From: Sphingomonadaceae bacterium
GTDB lineage: Bacteria; Pseudomonadota; Alphaproteobacteria; Sphingomonadales; Sphingomonadaceae
Direction: 5' to 3'
Length of the DNA stretch: 5,861 nt
Assembly (NCBI GenBank): GCA_947446935.1
Contig: CANFIV010000114.1
Location: 1-5,861, forward strand
Shown: positions 5,589 to 5,861 of the stretch, piece by piece
Layout of the letters: every line of letters starts with the position of its first letter
How positions within the stretch are numbered: the stretch's first letter is position 1
Made by a program: the position numbers and the translations under genes
The notes under the pieces: generated by a model
Told to the model about the DNA's origin: nothing
Databases searched by the model: none
The model's input: only the letters and a program-made list of their open reading frames with translations

Positions 5589-5861
5589 ATGGCCGAAAAA
5601 CGCGGACGCCTAGAGGGAAAAATCGCGATCATTACCGGCGCGGCCAAAGGGCTGGGCGAGGCCGATGCGCGCATGTTTGTGCGCGAGGGTGCGCGGGTGA
5701 TCCTGACCGACGTGGACCGGGCAAACGGTGAGCAGTTGGCCGCCGAATTGGGCGACATGGCCGAGTTCCAGTATCTCGATGTGCGGCACGACGCGGAGTG
5801 GAAGGCGCTCGTCGACGATGTCGTCGCGCGGCACGGGCGGCTGGATATCCTCGTGAACAAC
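5589..5861 (+). CDS. SDR family oxidoreductase, N-terminal part only (cut by window end)
   Basis: The frame from ATG 5589 is open to the last base and gives 91 residues, the first third of a classical short-chain dehydrogenase. GKIAIITGAAKGLG (10-23) carries the cofactor loop, Asp41 in LTDVD favours NAD, LDV marks the adenine-ring-contacting strand end, and the window stops inside the expected NNAG motif (residues 90-91 are Asn-Asn). Catalytic Ser, Tyr and Lys lie beyond the edge. It is transcribed divergently from the SnoaL-like operon across an 87-base spacer and may start another + strand unit of the same cluster. Its NGEQLAAELGD segment resembles NGEALAAELAP in the SDR at 4265-5005, which suggests shared ancestry. 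Confidence 0.9.
   Translation, partial: MAEKRGRLEGKIAIITGAAKGLGEADARMFVREGARVILTDVDRANGEQLAAELGDMAEFQYLDVRHDAEWKALVDDVVARHGRLDILVNN

Noticed and set aside
5492..5860. Open frame on the - strand across the divergent spacer and the rightmost SDR
   Set aside because: It overlaps the SnoaL-like start and is antisense to the SDR N-terminus; its composition is that of a reverse frame.

Overview
This GC-rich window (high G/C in third codon positions, proteobacterial Shine-Dalgarno sites) looks like part of a catabolic gene cluster from an alphaproteobacterium. A sphingomonad such as Novosphingobium or Sphingobium is most likely, judged from protein style and gene content; no taxonomic marker is present. 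It holds seven complete genes and one truncated gene. I see no tRNA, rRNA, CRISPR array, transposase or insertion sequence.

Layout. Positions 11-3320 carry a tightly packed + strand set: a DUF35/OB-fold protein, a thiolase-like enzyme (overlapping it by one base), a classical short-chain dehydrogenase/reductase (SDR, 5 bases later) and, after 63 bases, an NmrA-like NAD(P)-binding protein. Positions 3321-3465 are a convergent intergenic spacer with tandem hairpins and a (TC)9 tract, probably a termination region. Positions 3466-5501 carry a - strand operon, transcribed in the order SnoaL-like protein, SDR, sugar-isomerase-like TIM-barrel protein; the last two are separated by one base. A short divergent spacer (5502-5588) contains a 22-base dyad (TGCTAG-N10-CTAGCA) that could be an operator. 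A third SDR starts at 5589 on the + strand and runs off the window.

How the genes may work together. DUF35 plus thiolase-like pairs form complexes that make or break C-C bonds on acyl-CoA substrates. SDRs oxidise hydroxyls to ketones before such cleavage. SnoaL-like proteins often act as small dehydratases, isomerases or cyclases on polycyclic or alicyclic substrates. Together this suggests stepwise oxidation, dehydration and side-chain or ring cleavage of a hydroxylated hydrophobic compound (steroid, terpenoid or lignin-derived aromatic). The substrate cannot be read from the sequence.

Most notable points. The thiolase-like protein keeps the nucleophilic cysteine, but the other three catalytic loops are altered. 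Its DUF35 partner has no cysteine at all, so no zinc ribbon. The middle SDR has Asp where the catalytic-tetrad Asn normally sits. The TIM-barrel protein has Gln in place of a usual metal-ligand His. Together these may mark a little-studied C-C-cleaving module.
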